From Amblyomma americanum (taxonomy: Eukaryota > Arthropoda > Arachnida > Ixodida > Ixodidae): a DNA stretch of 64,000 nucleotides. A model generated the notes under the pieces. It was not told where the DNA came from, ran no database searches, and saw only the letters and a program-made list of their open reading frames with translations. Position 1 is the first letter of the stretch. Every line of letters begins with the position of its first letter. The translations under genes and the position numbers were made by a program. Of the stretch, positions 1 to 10,848 are shown piece after piece. The stretch lies in assembly GCF_052857255.1 (NCBI RefSeq), contig NC_135505.1:26168269-26232268 (forward strand), given 5' to 3'.

Positions 1-505
1 CTCATAATCCATGTCAGTTTTCTTCTGCGTCACAAGGTAAGGGCCCTTCTGCATCAGTAACTTAATATGATCCGTGGGTAGCAGGATGAGAATCTTGTCC
101 CCCTGATTCAAATTCCTGTGAGTGGCTCTCTTGTCATAGTAGCTCTTATAGCATTCGCGCGCCCTTTCCAGGCCTTGATGTGCAAGCCTGCATGTTTCTT
201 TCAACTTGTCCCGCAACTCAAGAACGTATGTGTATGCTGTCTTGAGATCCGATGCAATCTCCTTATTAGCCCACAGCTCCTTGAGTATTGTAAGTGGAAC
301 TCTAATGGTTCTGCCATACAGCATCTCGAAGGGCGAGAAGCCAAGACTCGCTAGCGGTACTTCGCGGTAAGCGAACAAAAGAGCTGAGAGATATCTATCC
401 CAATCAGTAGGTCTCTCCTGGCACATTTTCTTGATCATGTTTTTGAGGGTGCCATTGAACCTCTCTACAAGCCCATTACACATGGAAAGGTAAGGCGTTT
501 GCTCT
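1..505 (-). pseudogene. Gypsy integrase C-terminal half, truncated by window edge
   Basis: Minus-strand translation from about 505 downward reads NGLVERFNGTLKNMIKK, then DWDRYLSALLFAYREVP and a GFSPFEMLYGR-type motif. These are the hallmarks of the end of the DDE catalytic core of Ty3/Gypsy integrases, including the last catalytic glutamate in the VERF motif. The zinc-binding N-terminus and the first two catalytic aspartates are missing because the sequence jumps straight into gag at about 505-510. The frame shifts near 110-120, after a YYDKRA-like motif. In an intact element this enzyme would join cDNA ends to host DNA; this copy cannot. Confidence 0.8.
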
Positions 506-509
506 CCTT

Positions 510-1600
510 TCAGTTGTTTACTTCGGGTGGTGTGACAAGTTCTACCCTAGAGTCGACAACGCATGCAGCTCGGTCCTGCGTTCTGTATCGGCACTCATCT
601 AGAGTAAGACCCCTCCTCTTACAACCTTGACACACAACCTGTGTTTTTTTGCCAGCACTACCAGTTCGACAGTCAGATGCACGGTGTCCCACCGTGACAA
701 AGAGAAAACACCTTACTGGCTCTTTAGATGCACCGTCATATACTCTTGGTTTTGCCGCATCTGTCTCTAGGTTCTTTTGGGTTTCCTCCTTTGCCTTATT
801 CAAATCTCTTAACCCTTGAGGCTCGAGAAATTGGTCTGCAGTGTCGGCGAACTCTTCCAACGAACACAACTTTCAGGAATAGCGCCAGCTTTGTGCTGCA
901 ACACGCTAAAAATTGCTCTGTGGCCAGCTTGTCATGCACACCTTCAAAACTCTTTTCTGTGTTTGACATATCAAGCCACATATCAAAATAGTTGGATAGC
1001 CTCAGTAAACCTGCTTAGTAGCTTCCGAATCCTCAGGTTTCGCGGTGCGAAATCTATCACGAAAACTCTCTGCCGTAAGCCTGAATCTTTGGAGGAGTGC
1101 CTTTTTGACTTTCTCCTAGTCCATGGAATCAGCAGCAGGGATCCTTCCAAACACATTCAGTGCCTCTCCGACTAAACACATGCTTAATTCCGTGGCCCAT
1201 TCACTGCGCTCCCAGACTTGCTCCAAAGCAATCCGCTCGAATCGTTGCAGATATGCATCCAGATCATCTCTTTTGACATCGAAAGGTGCCATCAGCTTTC
1301 TTGGGCAAACTCTAGCCGGTCTAGGAGATTCTGTACCTGCTAAGGAACACTGATCATTGTCCGTGATCTCATATCGTCCGGCTGCATGCGCCTGTTTCCA
1401 CGAAATGAGCTCTTCTCCCGTTCTATCCTTCTTTTCTCCTGTTCTTCTGCCTCGCGAGCTGTTCTCTTCTCGCTCTTCTGCCTGCCGAGCTCTTTTCGCC
1501 TCGCGCTCTTCTGCTTCACGAGCATCTGCACGTGATTGCACCCTTACCTCTCTCTGCCTATCTGCCTCCTCTTTCTGCCTCTTTGCCTCCTACTCGTAAA
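510..1600 (-). pseudogene. Gypsy gag (nucleocapsid and capsid region), frameshifted
   Basis: Three minus-strand reading frames make up a broken Gag. The upstream part (about 1541-1116) has a charged E/R-rich leader, then a capsid-like stretch containing KLMAPFDVKRDDLDAYLQRF and AEALNVFG-like residues. The middle part (about 1115-870) continues with an LLQRF-like motif and FDMW/CCSTKLA-like residues through frameshifts. The last part (869-510) carries a cysteine-rich segment with a C-X8-H-X4-C-like knuckle (CFLFVTVGHRASDC) followed by CQGC. Gag would package element RNA. At least two frameshifts and one stop interrupt it, and it ends just before the integrase fragment. Confidence 0.7.
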
Positions 1601-1857
1601 GACACATCGCTGCTTCCTTGCTTAACCCTAGCTTTAGCGCCAATTCTAACGTTTTGCCAAATCCATACTTTCTGCCGTCGAGAGATCGGAAAAATCCGAG
1701 ACAAAGCAAGAAGAAAAAAGGAAATGAATCCTGACACAGGCTCGCTACTTATCTTTGTCACGGATCTCTCCGGAGAACACTCGGACCGAAAGAATGGACT
1801 AGGCGACAGGTGTACCCACACAAACGCACATTTAATACATCCTACGTGACAAACCAA

Positions 1858-2641
1858 CTAGAACACAAAACTAATAAAACGAACACAAAACATAAACACT
1901 ATAAATACACACGACCCAGGAACACTGCTACCTGCGTCTACTACTAGCGTTCTACTGTTCGTGGTCGACGTTCGTGCTCACGTTCGGTTCGGTACGGCTG
2001 CGACGTTTTATGGATCCAGTATCCGGCGTCGAGGCGGCGTTCGACGGGCTTGGGCTGGCGTCGCTGGCTGCGTCGTATAAGCTCCCTGTCCAAGCGCCCG
2101 TGGAGGTGATGCCGGTGTTGTTGGCATTGGGGGCACCACCCGGATGGGTGGCAACAGCGCTGAAGCCACCCCTGGCCGTAGCAGGTGGTAGCGTCCTCCT
2201 TTGACTCCCCGGAACGGGAAGCCGGAACGGGCTCAGGCACGGCAGGAAGTTCACGATGCGAAGTAGTAGAACATTAGCTCACAGGAGCAGTAGCCGGCGT
2301 CGCTCTCTTCCAGCCGATCTGTCCCTGACCCGTCGGAGCCTCCGCTTCTCTGCTGTTCCCCCGTGTCTCTGTCTGTCTGTTGTTGCCAGGAAGAAAGAAA
2401 AGGAAAGTTCACAGGCCTGCTCACTGGCTCAAGACGAGTCACAATCGCTGTCACGTGCAGAAAATAGGAGGGTTGAAAGATGGGAAAGACAGGATAGTAA
2501 AGACGCGCACAAGGCCGATCCCGGAGGTAATGCAATACCGTGCCAACCGGTGGCGGGAGTGAAGCATCCTTCAAACTCTCCGCCACATTTCCAAGAATAA
2601 GTCCAATTGGACCCGTAAGAGATACTCTACGGGGTCCGGAC
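1858..2641 (-). repeat. Putative 5' LTR and leader of Gyp1
   Basis: On the minus strand the block starts TGTCCGGACC at 2641. It ends near 1858, where TTGGTTTGTCACG could be a primer-binding site beginning TGG. A 784-bp LTR upstream of gag is reasonable, but the partner LTR is outside the window, so the limits are a guess from the TG start and candidate primer site. Confidence 0.35.
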
Positions 2642-3568
2642 ATTCGCTACCCCCCCGTGCCTCGCTCTCACTCGCCCTTTTATAGCCTCGGTGCTAGTCC
2701 ATGTAAGCCTTGTCGTCGTCGTCTTCTCTTCTCCACCTCACTGAATGCTTCTCCACCAATCATCTCTCTCTACCTCACCGAATGCTTCTTCCTCTTCTTC
2801 ATTCTTCGGTTAATCCACTTCGTCTCCTTCACACCTTTTTCCTTTAAAATTTAATTTAGGCTCCTTAATATATGTGACAGATACCTTTACTGCCTCAAGA
2901 TGTGAGCGCAAAATAAGCACCGTCTGCAACAAACTACTTCAGAATGAATCAAAAAATAGCATGTGCACAAAAAAGCTAAAAGTGCTAAATGAAAAAAGGT
3001 GAATGTTCACCATAAGACATTCTTCGTGATTTTTGTTGTTTGTTTAGCCATTTCACTTACTTGATGATGACACTGTGCAAGTTCACAGAATATACTTGCT
3101 AAAGTACACTTATAAGAAATTAGCTTCTAGTGATCTGTTTGATTCAGCATTTCGGCATGCTACCTAATATCATAGTTAAACAATGCTTGAAAGAAACATA
3201 TCATATATTGATGCATGCTGCACTCTCAGCAGTTTACATAATCAGTTCGCCAAAATATAGGGTTTGTATTCCGCATACCTAGAAATAGAAAAGACAAAAA
3301 AAGGAACAGAAACTGGAAAAAAGACACGTATAACATAACCACTATTTTCATGCCCCTAGCAGCAGTGGGCGTATTGAGAAACGGCGTAGTAGTAAAAGAC
3401 ATTCAACTTGGCTTGCAAAATGCACTCGTCTTTGGAAACATCAGGTCGCAGGGATACTTGCGCTACACTTTACTGACTAGTCTTGCTTGGCTCTGCACCT
3501 TGACATGACTAAGCGCATCATGTTATGTTCTGAAGGCCTCATCATTATTTTACTTCCCCTTGTGTATT
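2642..3568. other. AT-rich stretch, no feature recognised
   Basis: No long open frame, repeat-family match or RNA gene was recognised. Composition is AT-rich and unlike the GC-richer transposons on either side. It could be intergenic or intronic host DNA. Confidence 0.5.
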
Positions 3569-3812
3569 GAACTGTGCTGTCAGGGAAGGGATAAAGGAGG
3601 GACCTAACAAAGAAAGGAAGAGAGGTGCTGTAGTGGAGGGCTCCAGAATAATTTTGACCACATGGGGATCTTTAATGTGCAATGACATTGCACAACACAC
3701 GGACGCCTTTGCATTTCGCCTCCATCAAAATGCAGCCGCCAGGGTCGGGTTGGATCCTGGGTATTGCGGCTCAGTAGACGAGTGCCTTAACCATTGAGCC
3801 ACCGCGGCGAAT
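3569..3812 (-). repeat. tRNA-derived SINE (Ruka-like, type A)
   Basis: Minus orientation. The tRNA-like head is at the right end (GAGCCACCGCGGCG at about 3798-3811), and the conserved body words GGAGGGCTCC and GGGGATCTTTAA lie to its left. The diverged tail GAACTGTGCTGTCAGGGAAGGG is at the left. It matches the other type A copies in this window with many substitutions, so it is an old insertion. Confidence 0.85.
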
Positions 3813-6201
3813 TTTTTCACCATTCCTTTTGTGGTCATGTCGTGTCTCGCTTTGAGCCCTCATTTTTTTCTTGACATATGCCTTTAAATGGGAGCTCAGT
3901 TGTATCACTGTCTCATTTCATTTGTACGTTGTTGCTCTAGGGCTACTTTTGCCTCCGAAGGTGCTCCTAAATTTGATTTTCTATTTTACTCCATAATCGC
4001 TGAATGCAAGTTAGGCTTTTCTGATGAGAAGTTTATCACGTTTGACTGTTTTTGTGTTATTGATATTTGGATTATTTATTTTTTGTGCCATGTTTTTATT
4101 CTGCCCGTCTTGCGATCGCTGTTCTTCCCTAGAAGATTCTAACGTTTAGCCCCTCAAAATACCATCCTTTTTTGCTTACACTAGCTTTGTATGACTGATT
4201 TTACAATACGGAAGCAATTCTTGGTTCCCGAAATCAATCACTAACGTCACCCGGCTTGAGAGAGTGCAATGAAAAGCTGCAAGGTTCATTCATAACAAAT
4301 ACAAAACCACTGACTCCCTTACTGATATTGCTGCTTCATCTGGCCTTCCACCACTATCACTTAGGGCAAAAGAATCTCTCCTGTAGTTTTAATACCCTAT
4401 TATTTCGAAACAGCTATAGTGTAAATGTGTCTAAATATGCATCCTCCTGACAATCACTGCAATCCCGGCACAAGAATGCGCATACGCTGAGTGAATAATC
4501 ATGTCAAACCAACATTCTCAAGCATTCCTTCTTTCCTTTAGCCACCAGCGAATGAAGTTATCTCAATCCATTGATTACTAGTGTGTACTCACTATCACTA
4601 TTTTCCTTCACTGAAGATTAGAATCCAACAAAAATCAGTAAAGTAGACGTAGTCCTACATTCTACCAAATGACTGCGCAGCTATTATTTGTTGTTATTTC
4701 TTGATATGTTATTTTTACGGATGGTTGCGTGAACCACTGTGACCCGTTACCTTCTTTTTCTAGCATGCTTATTGGCAAGAATGACTGCTGCTGGACATGT
4801 TTGTTTTCCTTTTTTCTGCTGTTCTGAATTTTTAAGGTAGTCTTTGGTAACCTGCCTACTACTAGTTATATAACATTTATTTTCGAATTTCCTTTTCTGT
4901 TGATCTGTAGGAAGCAATTTCTCTTTTGTTTTGAATTTTTTATTGTACTGATTGCCCACCTTCTACAGTCACGTATTGAGACTAGCAGTATTTTAAATAA
5001 ATAAATCAATTATACTGTCTCCTATGGCACAACCCCAAACCAGGAGCATGTTTCCTTAGGTAGTAGTTTTTGTGTGGTCACTGTAAAACAACACTTTCTA
5101 TAAAACCTTGTTCTCTTCTCTTTGATGTCTTACAAATGCTTTTGTTACAAAGTTGTAACATGCTTTGCGTTTGCAGGTTTATATTGGTGGTGGTGTGCTG
5201 GTTGACAGATCGGTGCTCGAGCTGTTCAGTGATTCGAACAGCGGGCCTGGGAAATATGTTCTGCACTGCTCCATTATTAGTTTTCGCCTGAGGAGCTGCA
5301 GGGCAGCTCTCTCTTCAGGCAGCAGAACGCACGCACACACTCTAAACGCGGGGCTCTGGACCAAGAGAAGGTCTGGGCAGTAATTGGTAAGTGTCCTTTT
5401 CAGACATGTATTTATGTAGGCAGCCATCTAAAATACTTTTGACTAATCCAAACTGCACATTTCGAATTTAAAACTCCTATTGCTGAGAGTAAAAAAAATA
5501 AATATCTTAGGTTGGAAGCACTTGAGATTCTTTTCCAAACAAAACAGGAATGCAAACTTTAGGTGTATGGATAGTACTTTTTTAATTGAACATGAGCAGT
5601 GTAACTGGCCTACTGAGTTGAATAGGAATAGAATATTGGTGCCAATATTTGCTACTTTTGCAAATATTCGTACAAAAGGGAAAAATAGCATTAAATATTC
5701 ATGTGATAGTGGCAGCGCTGCAGTACGATGCAAACTTACAGAGTTAAAGCTACAGCTGTTAAATTACTCAACACTGATCTCCACTAAGAGGCCGCAACAC
5801 GAATTCATTATGTTAACTCTATGAACGTCAAGTTATGCATGTACAGAAATTATTTTTTATTGATAATGATAGCGAATAAACGAGCCACAGCTAAGGGTAT
5901 GAGAGGGGCGAAAACATATATGTGTAATCGCCTACATGGCTTTTAAACTTGCCGAATCCTTGCTGCCTTGTGGCGTCTTAGAGGCCATGTATGAGCATTG
6001 CGAATGCTGTTGCACGAATGGACCATGTAGTGGCACTGGACCCTTCATATCGCAGATATTGATCACCACAGGATGGTACGCAGCATCAGTGTGTGCCCTG
6101 TTCTTTGAAAGAACAGTCATCGAGGAAATATACCGCGCCGAGCCTTATTTAAACATGATGCCATTTGTTCAAAGAGTGTTCATTAGTTCATAAGCAATTC
6201 G
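3813..6201. other. AT-rich non-repeat stretch, no gene assigned
   Basis: Mostly AT-rich with short open frames only. Two were considered. One is a 72-codon plus frame at 5165-5383, preceded by a CAG acceptor-like site and followed by GGTAAGT. The other is an 85-codon plus frame at 5936-6193, ending right before the Gyp2 insertion. Neither resembles a known protein well enough to call. If host exons exist in the window, this is the likeliest place. Confidence 0.4.
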
Positions 6202-6206
6202 ATTCA

Positions 6207-6881
6207 AGTTAATCTTTCCTGCCCTCCTACCGATGGGAACGGCGGTTAGCAGTACGAAGAGTACTTCAGGTCTTCGTCCGGCGACACGTTGCCGGTTGGG
6301 GCAGCAATTCCAACTTCTCAAAGCAAAACTTATTTATTAAAGACGGGATTGAAATACAAGGTGGTGATGACAAGGCAGTTTAAAGAAAAGGCTGATAAAA
6401 AAAGGCTGTTAAAAACGGCCGAGCATGAGACTCGGCGCGCTCCTCTCATGTCGTCGTTTCCCGCGGGGTTTTAACCCCTTCGATAATTGGGCGGAGCTTG
6501 AGTAATCTAGCTCTCGCCCAATTTGGACCAATAGCAAATCAATTGCATCGTATGTACTAGTGGGCGGAGCCCAGGGCTCGCCGGTCCGAGCCCAGTAGAA
6601 TGCGCAGCTTGCTGCATGCGCATTTGATCCACCAGTTGCCACGCGTCGGGACAGAAAGGACTAGTGCCCGAGACCAGTGGAATGCGCAGCTCGCTGCATG
6701 CGCATTCGATCCACCGGTTGCCATGCGTCAGGACAGAAAGGGTTAGTGCCGCCTCTCACCCTAAGCGCGGGCGTCACGCCTCGACGTACATTCCTCGATT
6801 CCCCCCCCCCGGGCATGATCGCTCCTGGTAACAGGTGCAGGGGGGGGGGGGGGCATCGGCCTCGTGGGCTTCCACTTAACA
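6207..6881 (-). repeat. 3' LTR of Gyp2
   Basis: Near-identical to 10847-11526, apart from scattered substitutions and length differences in C and G homopolymers (about 6791-6802 and 6841-6853). It contains two tandem copies of an 82-bp unit (from 6587 and from 6669) that include GAATGCGCAGCT and TTGCTGCATGCGCATT-like words. Both repeats are also in the other LTR, so the duplication predates this insertion. Confidence 0.9.
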
Positions 6882-7551
6882 CCTCCCCACCAAGAATGTT
6901 GGGGAAACACTTGCTGTACAAACAACATACCGAAGCCCACAATAGCACAAAGAATCCGGCCTTCAAAAACATACAAAACGCGCGAAAGCACAAGTACCAG
7001 CACAAAAAAAAACCAAGGAGGGGCACTTCACATCCTACTTATGGCAATAGCGAAAAGAGTAGGTTCACAAGGATATCTTGTTGCATGCATCTACACTCAG
7101 ATTTACATATTTTTCTCTTTGCGAGCAAATAACAGTCTAAACACTCATCACACAAGGAGTCCATCATTAATACAGTTGAGATGGCAGTCCACAAGCACTC
7201 ACACACACACTCAGGTTGGGCCACAGTCCCGTACGTTCCTTGGCCCGCGATGTCTGATCCATCTACCTAGCACAGGCGGCTCCCTGATTTGTTCCTGGGT
7301 CAGATGCGTGGACTCATGTAGTGTGGATTCAAAGGTGCAACTCCCACTATGGAATTCCGGAACACCTTTTATATCCCCAAACTCTCCGTCAGACTCAAAA
7401 ATTACGCCCACGTTGTTCATTCTGGCGTAATACTTTCTTAGTCTATTGGCGTGCACCCACCGCTCAGAACCATCTCTGAACTTGACAACATAGCTATCGG
7501 GTCGTCTATGCTCTTTAATCGTTGCTGGGCCCACCCATTTAGGTCACATCT

Positions 7552-7562
7552 TGTTCTGCTGG
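7552..7562. other. Target-site duplication of nested RTE, left copy
   Basis: TGTTCTGCTGG here and at 8932-8942 flank the LINE exactly. The Gypsy integrase tail continues outside both copies. Confidence 0.85.
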
Positions 7563-8931
7563 CTTATGACCTCGACTGTACCAGAAGCTTGGAAGAATGC
7601 AAACATTATCTTAATTCATAAGAAGGGAGACGCCAAGGACTTGAAAAATTACAGGCCGATCAGCTTACTATCCGTTGCCTACAAAGTATTTACTAAGGTA
7701 ATCGCTAATAGAGTCAGGGCAACGTTAGACTTTAATCAACCAAATGATCAGGCAGGCTTTCGTAAAGGATATTCTACAATAGATCATATTCACACCATCA
7801 ATCAGGTGATAGAGAAATGCGCAGAATATAACCGACCTCTATATATAGCTTTCATTGATTACGAGAAAGCATTCGACTCAGTGGAAACCTCAGCAGTCAT
7901 ACAGGCATTGCGTAATCAGGGGGTAGGAGCCTTATGTCAAAATACTGGAAGATATATATAGCAACTGCACAGCTACTATAGTCCTCCATAAAGTCAGCAA
8001 TAAAATTCCAATAAGGAAGGGCGTCAGGCAAGGAGACACGATCTCGCCAATGCTGTTCACCGCATGTTTGCAGGAGGTATTTCGAGGCCTGAATTGGGAA
8101 CAGTTGGGAATAAGAATAAATGGAGAATACCTAAATAATCTGAGATTTGCTGATGACATTGCCTTGCTGAGTAACTCAGGAGGTGAACTGCAAATCATGA
8201 TCAACGAGTTAGATAGGCAGAGCAGATCGATGGGTCTAAAAATTAACATGCAGAAAACCAAGGTAATGTTCAACAGCCTAGCAAGGGAACAACAGTTCAC
8301 TATTGGCAGCGAGAGCCTAGAAATTGTGCCGGATTACGTCTACTTAGGGCAGGTAGTGACAGCTGATCCGGATCATGAGAGGGAGATAACTAGAAGGATA
8401 AGAATGTGGTGGAGCGCATATGGCAAATTCTCGCAGATCATGAGTGGCAGTTTACCAATTTCCCTCAAGAGGAAAGTGTACAACAGCATAATCTTACCGG
8501 TATTCACCTACGGGGCAGAAACGTGGAGGCTAACGAAAAGAGTTCAGCTTAAGTTAAGGACAACGCAGCGAGCCATGGAAAGAAAAATGATAGGTGTAAC
8601 GTTAAGAGATCGGAAGCGGGCAGAGTGGGTGAGGGAACAGACACGGGTTAATGACATCCTAGTCGAAATCAAGAGAAAGAAATGGGCTTGGGCAGGGCAT
8701 GTAATGCGAAGGCAAGATAACCGCTGGTCTTTAAGGGTAACGGAGTGGGTTCCAAGAGAAAGTAAGCGTAGCAGGGGGCGACAGAAGGTTAGATGGGCGG
8801 ATGAGATTAAGAAGTTTGCAGGCAAAGGGTGGATGCAGCTGGCAAAGGATAGGGTTAATTGGAGAGACATGGGAGAGGCCTTTGCCCTGCAGTGGGTGTA
8901 GTAGGGCTGATGATGATGATGATGATGATGA
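7563..8931 (+). mobile_element. 5'-truncated RTE-clade LINE inserted in Gyp2
   Basis: Plus-strand sequence almost identical to 46664-48031 of the intact RTE element in this window. It starts inside the reverse transcriptase (AWKNANIILIHKKGD) and includes the FIDYEKAFDSV and RFADDIALL motifs. It ends with a (GAT)n tail at about 8908-8931. Relative to the intact copy it has a small deletion near 7926 that breaks the frame after LRNQGV, so two open frames (7551-7961 and 8050-8901) replace one. The 5' truncation, 3' microsatellite tail and 11-bp target duplication are the normal signature of target-primed reverse transcription. Confidence 0.93.
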
Positions 8932-9205
8932 TGTTCTGCTGGTTCGTATCTAACACGAGGACTTCCTCACTCTCACAGAACCCTTTGGCCCGTGCCCGTA
9001 GATTGTATTTCTCCGCATACGCTTTCTGCAGCTGGTTGATTTGGGGATCTACCCTCTCTGCTACTTAAGCCATCTGCTGCCGCAGTTTGATCAGAAACTC
9101 TGACGTAGCCTTATTTAGGCCCATAGGTGGTGTCCAGTTCCCTGTCCATGTCTTTTGATGGATTCCTAATGGGCCTTGAGGGACGCGCTCATACATTACC
9201 TCAGC

Positions 9206-10441
9206 TCACGTTACGGATTCGACCGCGGCTCTCGCTGTCATCTTTGCGTCCTGCTGGTGACGACCTAGCTCATTACCAGACATTACATTGGGCCTCTTCT
9301 GTGGGCAGTTCCACTGCACGTGACCGAATTTACCACAGCCATAGCATTTCGGCGGTTCCCTGTGTTCGTCCTTGGATCGATTTCCTTGGTTCCGTGGCTC
9401 GCACGGCTTTGCCTCATACTTTTTCGGCTCCTCTGCAGCCCCTTGACGGCGCCCACGCCTACTGTCTTCATATTGTTCGGCAAGTTGCCCAAGCTCCTTG
9501 GGTTTCAACCACTTATCTGTCTCCTGTTGGAGAATGTACTCACGCATTTCGTCCGGCATAGCCTGCTTAGCGCGGTCTGCCACCATTAAGGCCCGAACGT
9601 ACTCTAATGTTCTCACTTTCCTACTTTGCAAGTAGTATCCAAGCGTTACGTCCAATTGGGTGACAAACTGACCCCAGCTTTCGGCATCCTTTCTACAAGC
9701 GTGGAACCTCCGCTTGTATTCTTCAGCAGTTAATCTGAGCTCCGCGATTACTAGCTCCCGAATTTCCTCGAAACTCATTACCGTGTCGACCGATTGGTTA
9801 TCCACGAGTGCCCTAGTTTTTTCATTCAGGAAGGGCATTATAATTGGCCCCGCGATGTCATTCGAGATCTCGCAGGCCCTTATCATATTTTCGGCGCTTT
9901 TGAACCATGCAGGAATGAGGTCTTCCGACTGTGACATTGGCGCGAGGACTGCCCTTAGATCATCCGCGTGCCGACCAAATTTTTCCCTTCTGCTGCCATT
10001 TCCCGAGGTGCTCTGACCTCTCTGAATCAGCGTATATATATACATAATTGGTTTTTTGGGGAAAGGAAATGGCGCTGTATTTGTCTCATATATCTTTGGA
10101 CACCTGAACCGCGCCGTAAGGGAAGAGATAAAGGAGGGAGTGAAAGGAGAAAGGAAGAGAGAGGTGCCGTAGTGGAGGGCTCCGGAATAATTTCGACCAC
10201 GTGGGGATCTTTAACGTGCACTTGACATCAGTGTCCGGAGCTGAATTTTTAGCCTAAGAGCTTCAATCTCGAGCTCCTGCTCCCTCAAGCGCGTGCTACC
10301 CTGGCCGCTTTCACTCGCCGGGGTGTTAGCGCTCAGCCCATCCATAATCGTGACGTTCTCCGTGTCTTCCCCGTCAGAGTCCGTGTCACTAGCGTTTTGA
10401 CTTCCCACGCGCAGCCTCTGTGCTCGGGTAGTGACTGACAT
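9206..10441 (-). pseudogene. Gyp2 gag, split by a SINE
   Basis: The probable start is the minus-strand ATG at 10441 (MSVTTRAQRLRVGSQ). It leads into an acidic region and a coiled-coil-like REQELEIEALRLKIQLRT segment. A SINE (10041-10229) interrupts there. Coding resumes at about 10028 (REKFGRHADDLRAVLAPM) and continues through a capsid-like region (EEYKRRFHACRKDAESWGQF) to a canonical zinc knuckle CYGCGKFGHVQWNC, then stops at 9206. Without the SINE it would be roughly 345 codons, a normal Gag size. Protease and RT do not follow; integrase tail does. Confidence 0.85.
10041..10229 (-). repeat. Type A SINE inserted in Gyp2 gag, head missing
   Basis: The tail words (TAATTGGTTTTTTGGGGAAA, then GAACCGCGCCGTAAGGGAAG) and the body words (GGAGGGCTCCGGAATAAT, GGGGATCTTTAACGTGCAC) are present on the plus strand in the order expected for a minus copy. 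The tRNA-like head is absent, so the copy is 5'-truncated. It separates the two parts of gag, and a clear target duplication could not be identified. Confidence 0.88.
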
Positions 10442-10829
10442 CGCGTTCCCGGAGAAAACGGGAAAGGGCCCACCTGTGTTCTGCAGACTTCTTGTTCGTC
10501 CTGCGCTGGGTCGGTGTCTGTCTTTCCGCTGTCCACGTTCAGCTGGTGGAGGAAGGGGTGGGAGTCCCACCGGTGCTCACTGCGGTGCCCGTCACGTCCT
10601 CCAGGCCGATGAAGTCGCCAGCCACAGATGCCGCCGAAGTCGCCGCGCTTCGCTCTGTCGGTCCGCTTCTTCGCTGTCAGCGCTGACGTGGAGCCTTGAC
10701 TCCGAGGCCTCGCACAAGGGTATCGCCTCACTTGGACCTTGGTCCCCGGGGCTTCTCACCAAGATGTTGTGACCGTCAACCTTCCGGAAGGTACTGCCTC
10801 CAACCGCTCTGCAGGAAGCCGCTCAGACG

Positions 10830-10848
10830 ATCCTGGTCACGGCACCAG
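10830..10848 (-). promoter_or_regulatory. Primer-binding site of Gyp2
   Basis: On the minus strand TGGTGCCGTGACCAGGAT starts at the inner edge of the 5' LTR, overlapping it by one or two bases. It begins with TGG, complementary to a tRNA CCA end, as in many Gypsy elements. The tRNA species was not identified. Confidence 0.65.

Larger units (their letters stand above)
1..2641 (-). mobile_element. Degenerate Ty3/Gypsy-type LTR element (Gyp1)
   Basis: Read on the minus strand this stretch gives, in order, a putative 5' LTR (2641 to 1858), a frameshifted gag with zinc-knuckle cysteines, and then abruptly the C-terminal half of a Gypsy integrase that runs off the window at base 1. Protease, reverse transcriptase and RNase H are absent between gag and integrase, so the copy is internally deleted. 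Several frameshifts and stops show it is dead. The second LTR, if present, lies outside the window. Family assignment is firm for the integrase and gag parts; the LTR limits are inferred. Confidence 0.75.
7211..9204 (-). pseudogene. Gyp2 integrase C-terminal tail, interrupted by a LINE
   Basis: Minus-strand coding resumes on both sides of the nested RTE element. Upstream (9204-8943) reads YERVPQGPLGIHQ-like then LNKATSEFLIKLRQQM, followed by a stop and more integrase-tail residues. Downstream (7562-7211) reads KWVGPATIKEHRRPDSYVVK and the RWVHANRLRKYY motif typical of Gypsy integrase C-termini. At least two in-frame stops (after RQQM and before PKWVG) are visible even without the LINE. The catalytic core is absent, because gag ends at 9206 and integrase tail begins immediately. 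Confidence 0.8.

Noticed and set aside
2251..2643. 130-codon minus frame in the Gyp1 LTR region
   Set aside because: Lies in the putative LTR upstream of gag and has no domain; several overlapping frames are open by chance.
5936..6193. 85-codon plus frame before Gyp2
   Set aside because: No recognisable motif and a competing minus frame of similar length; left unassigned.
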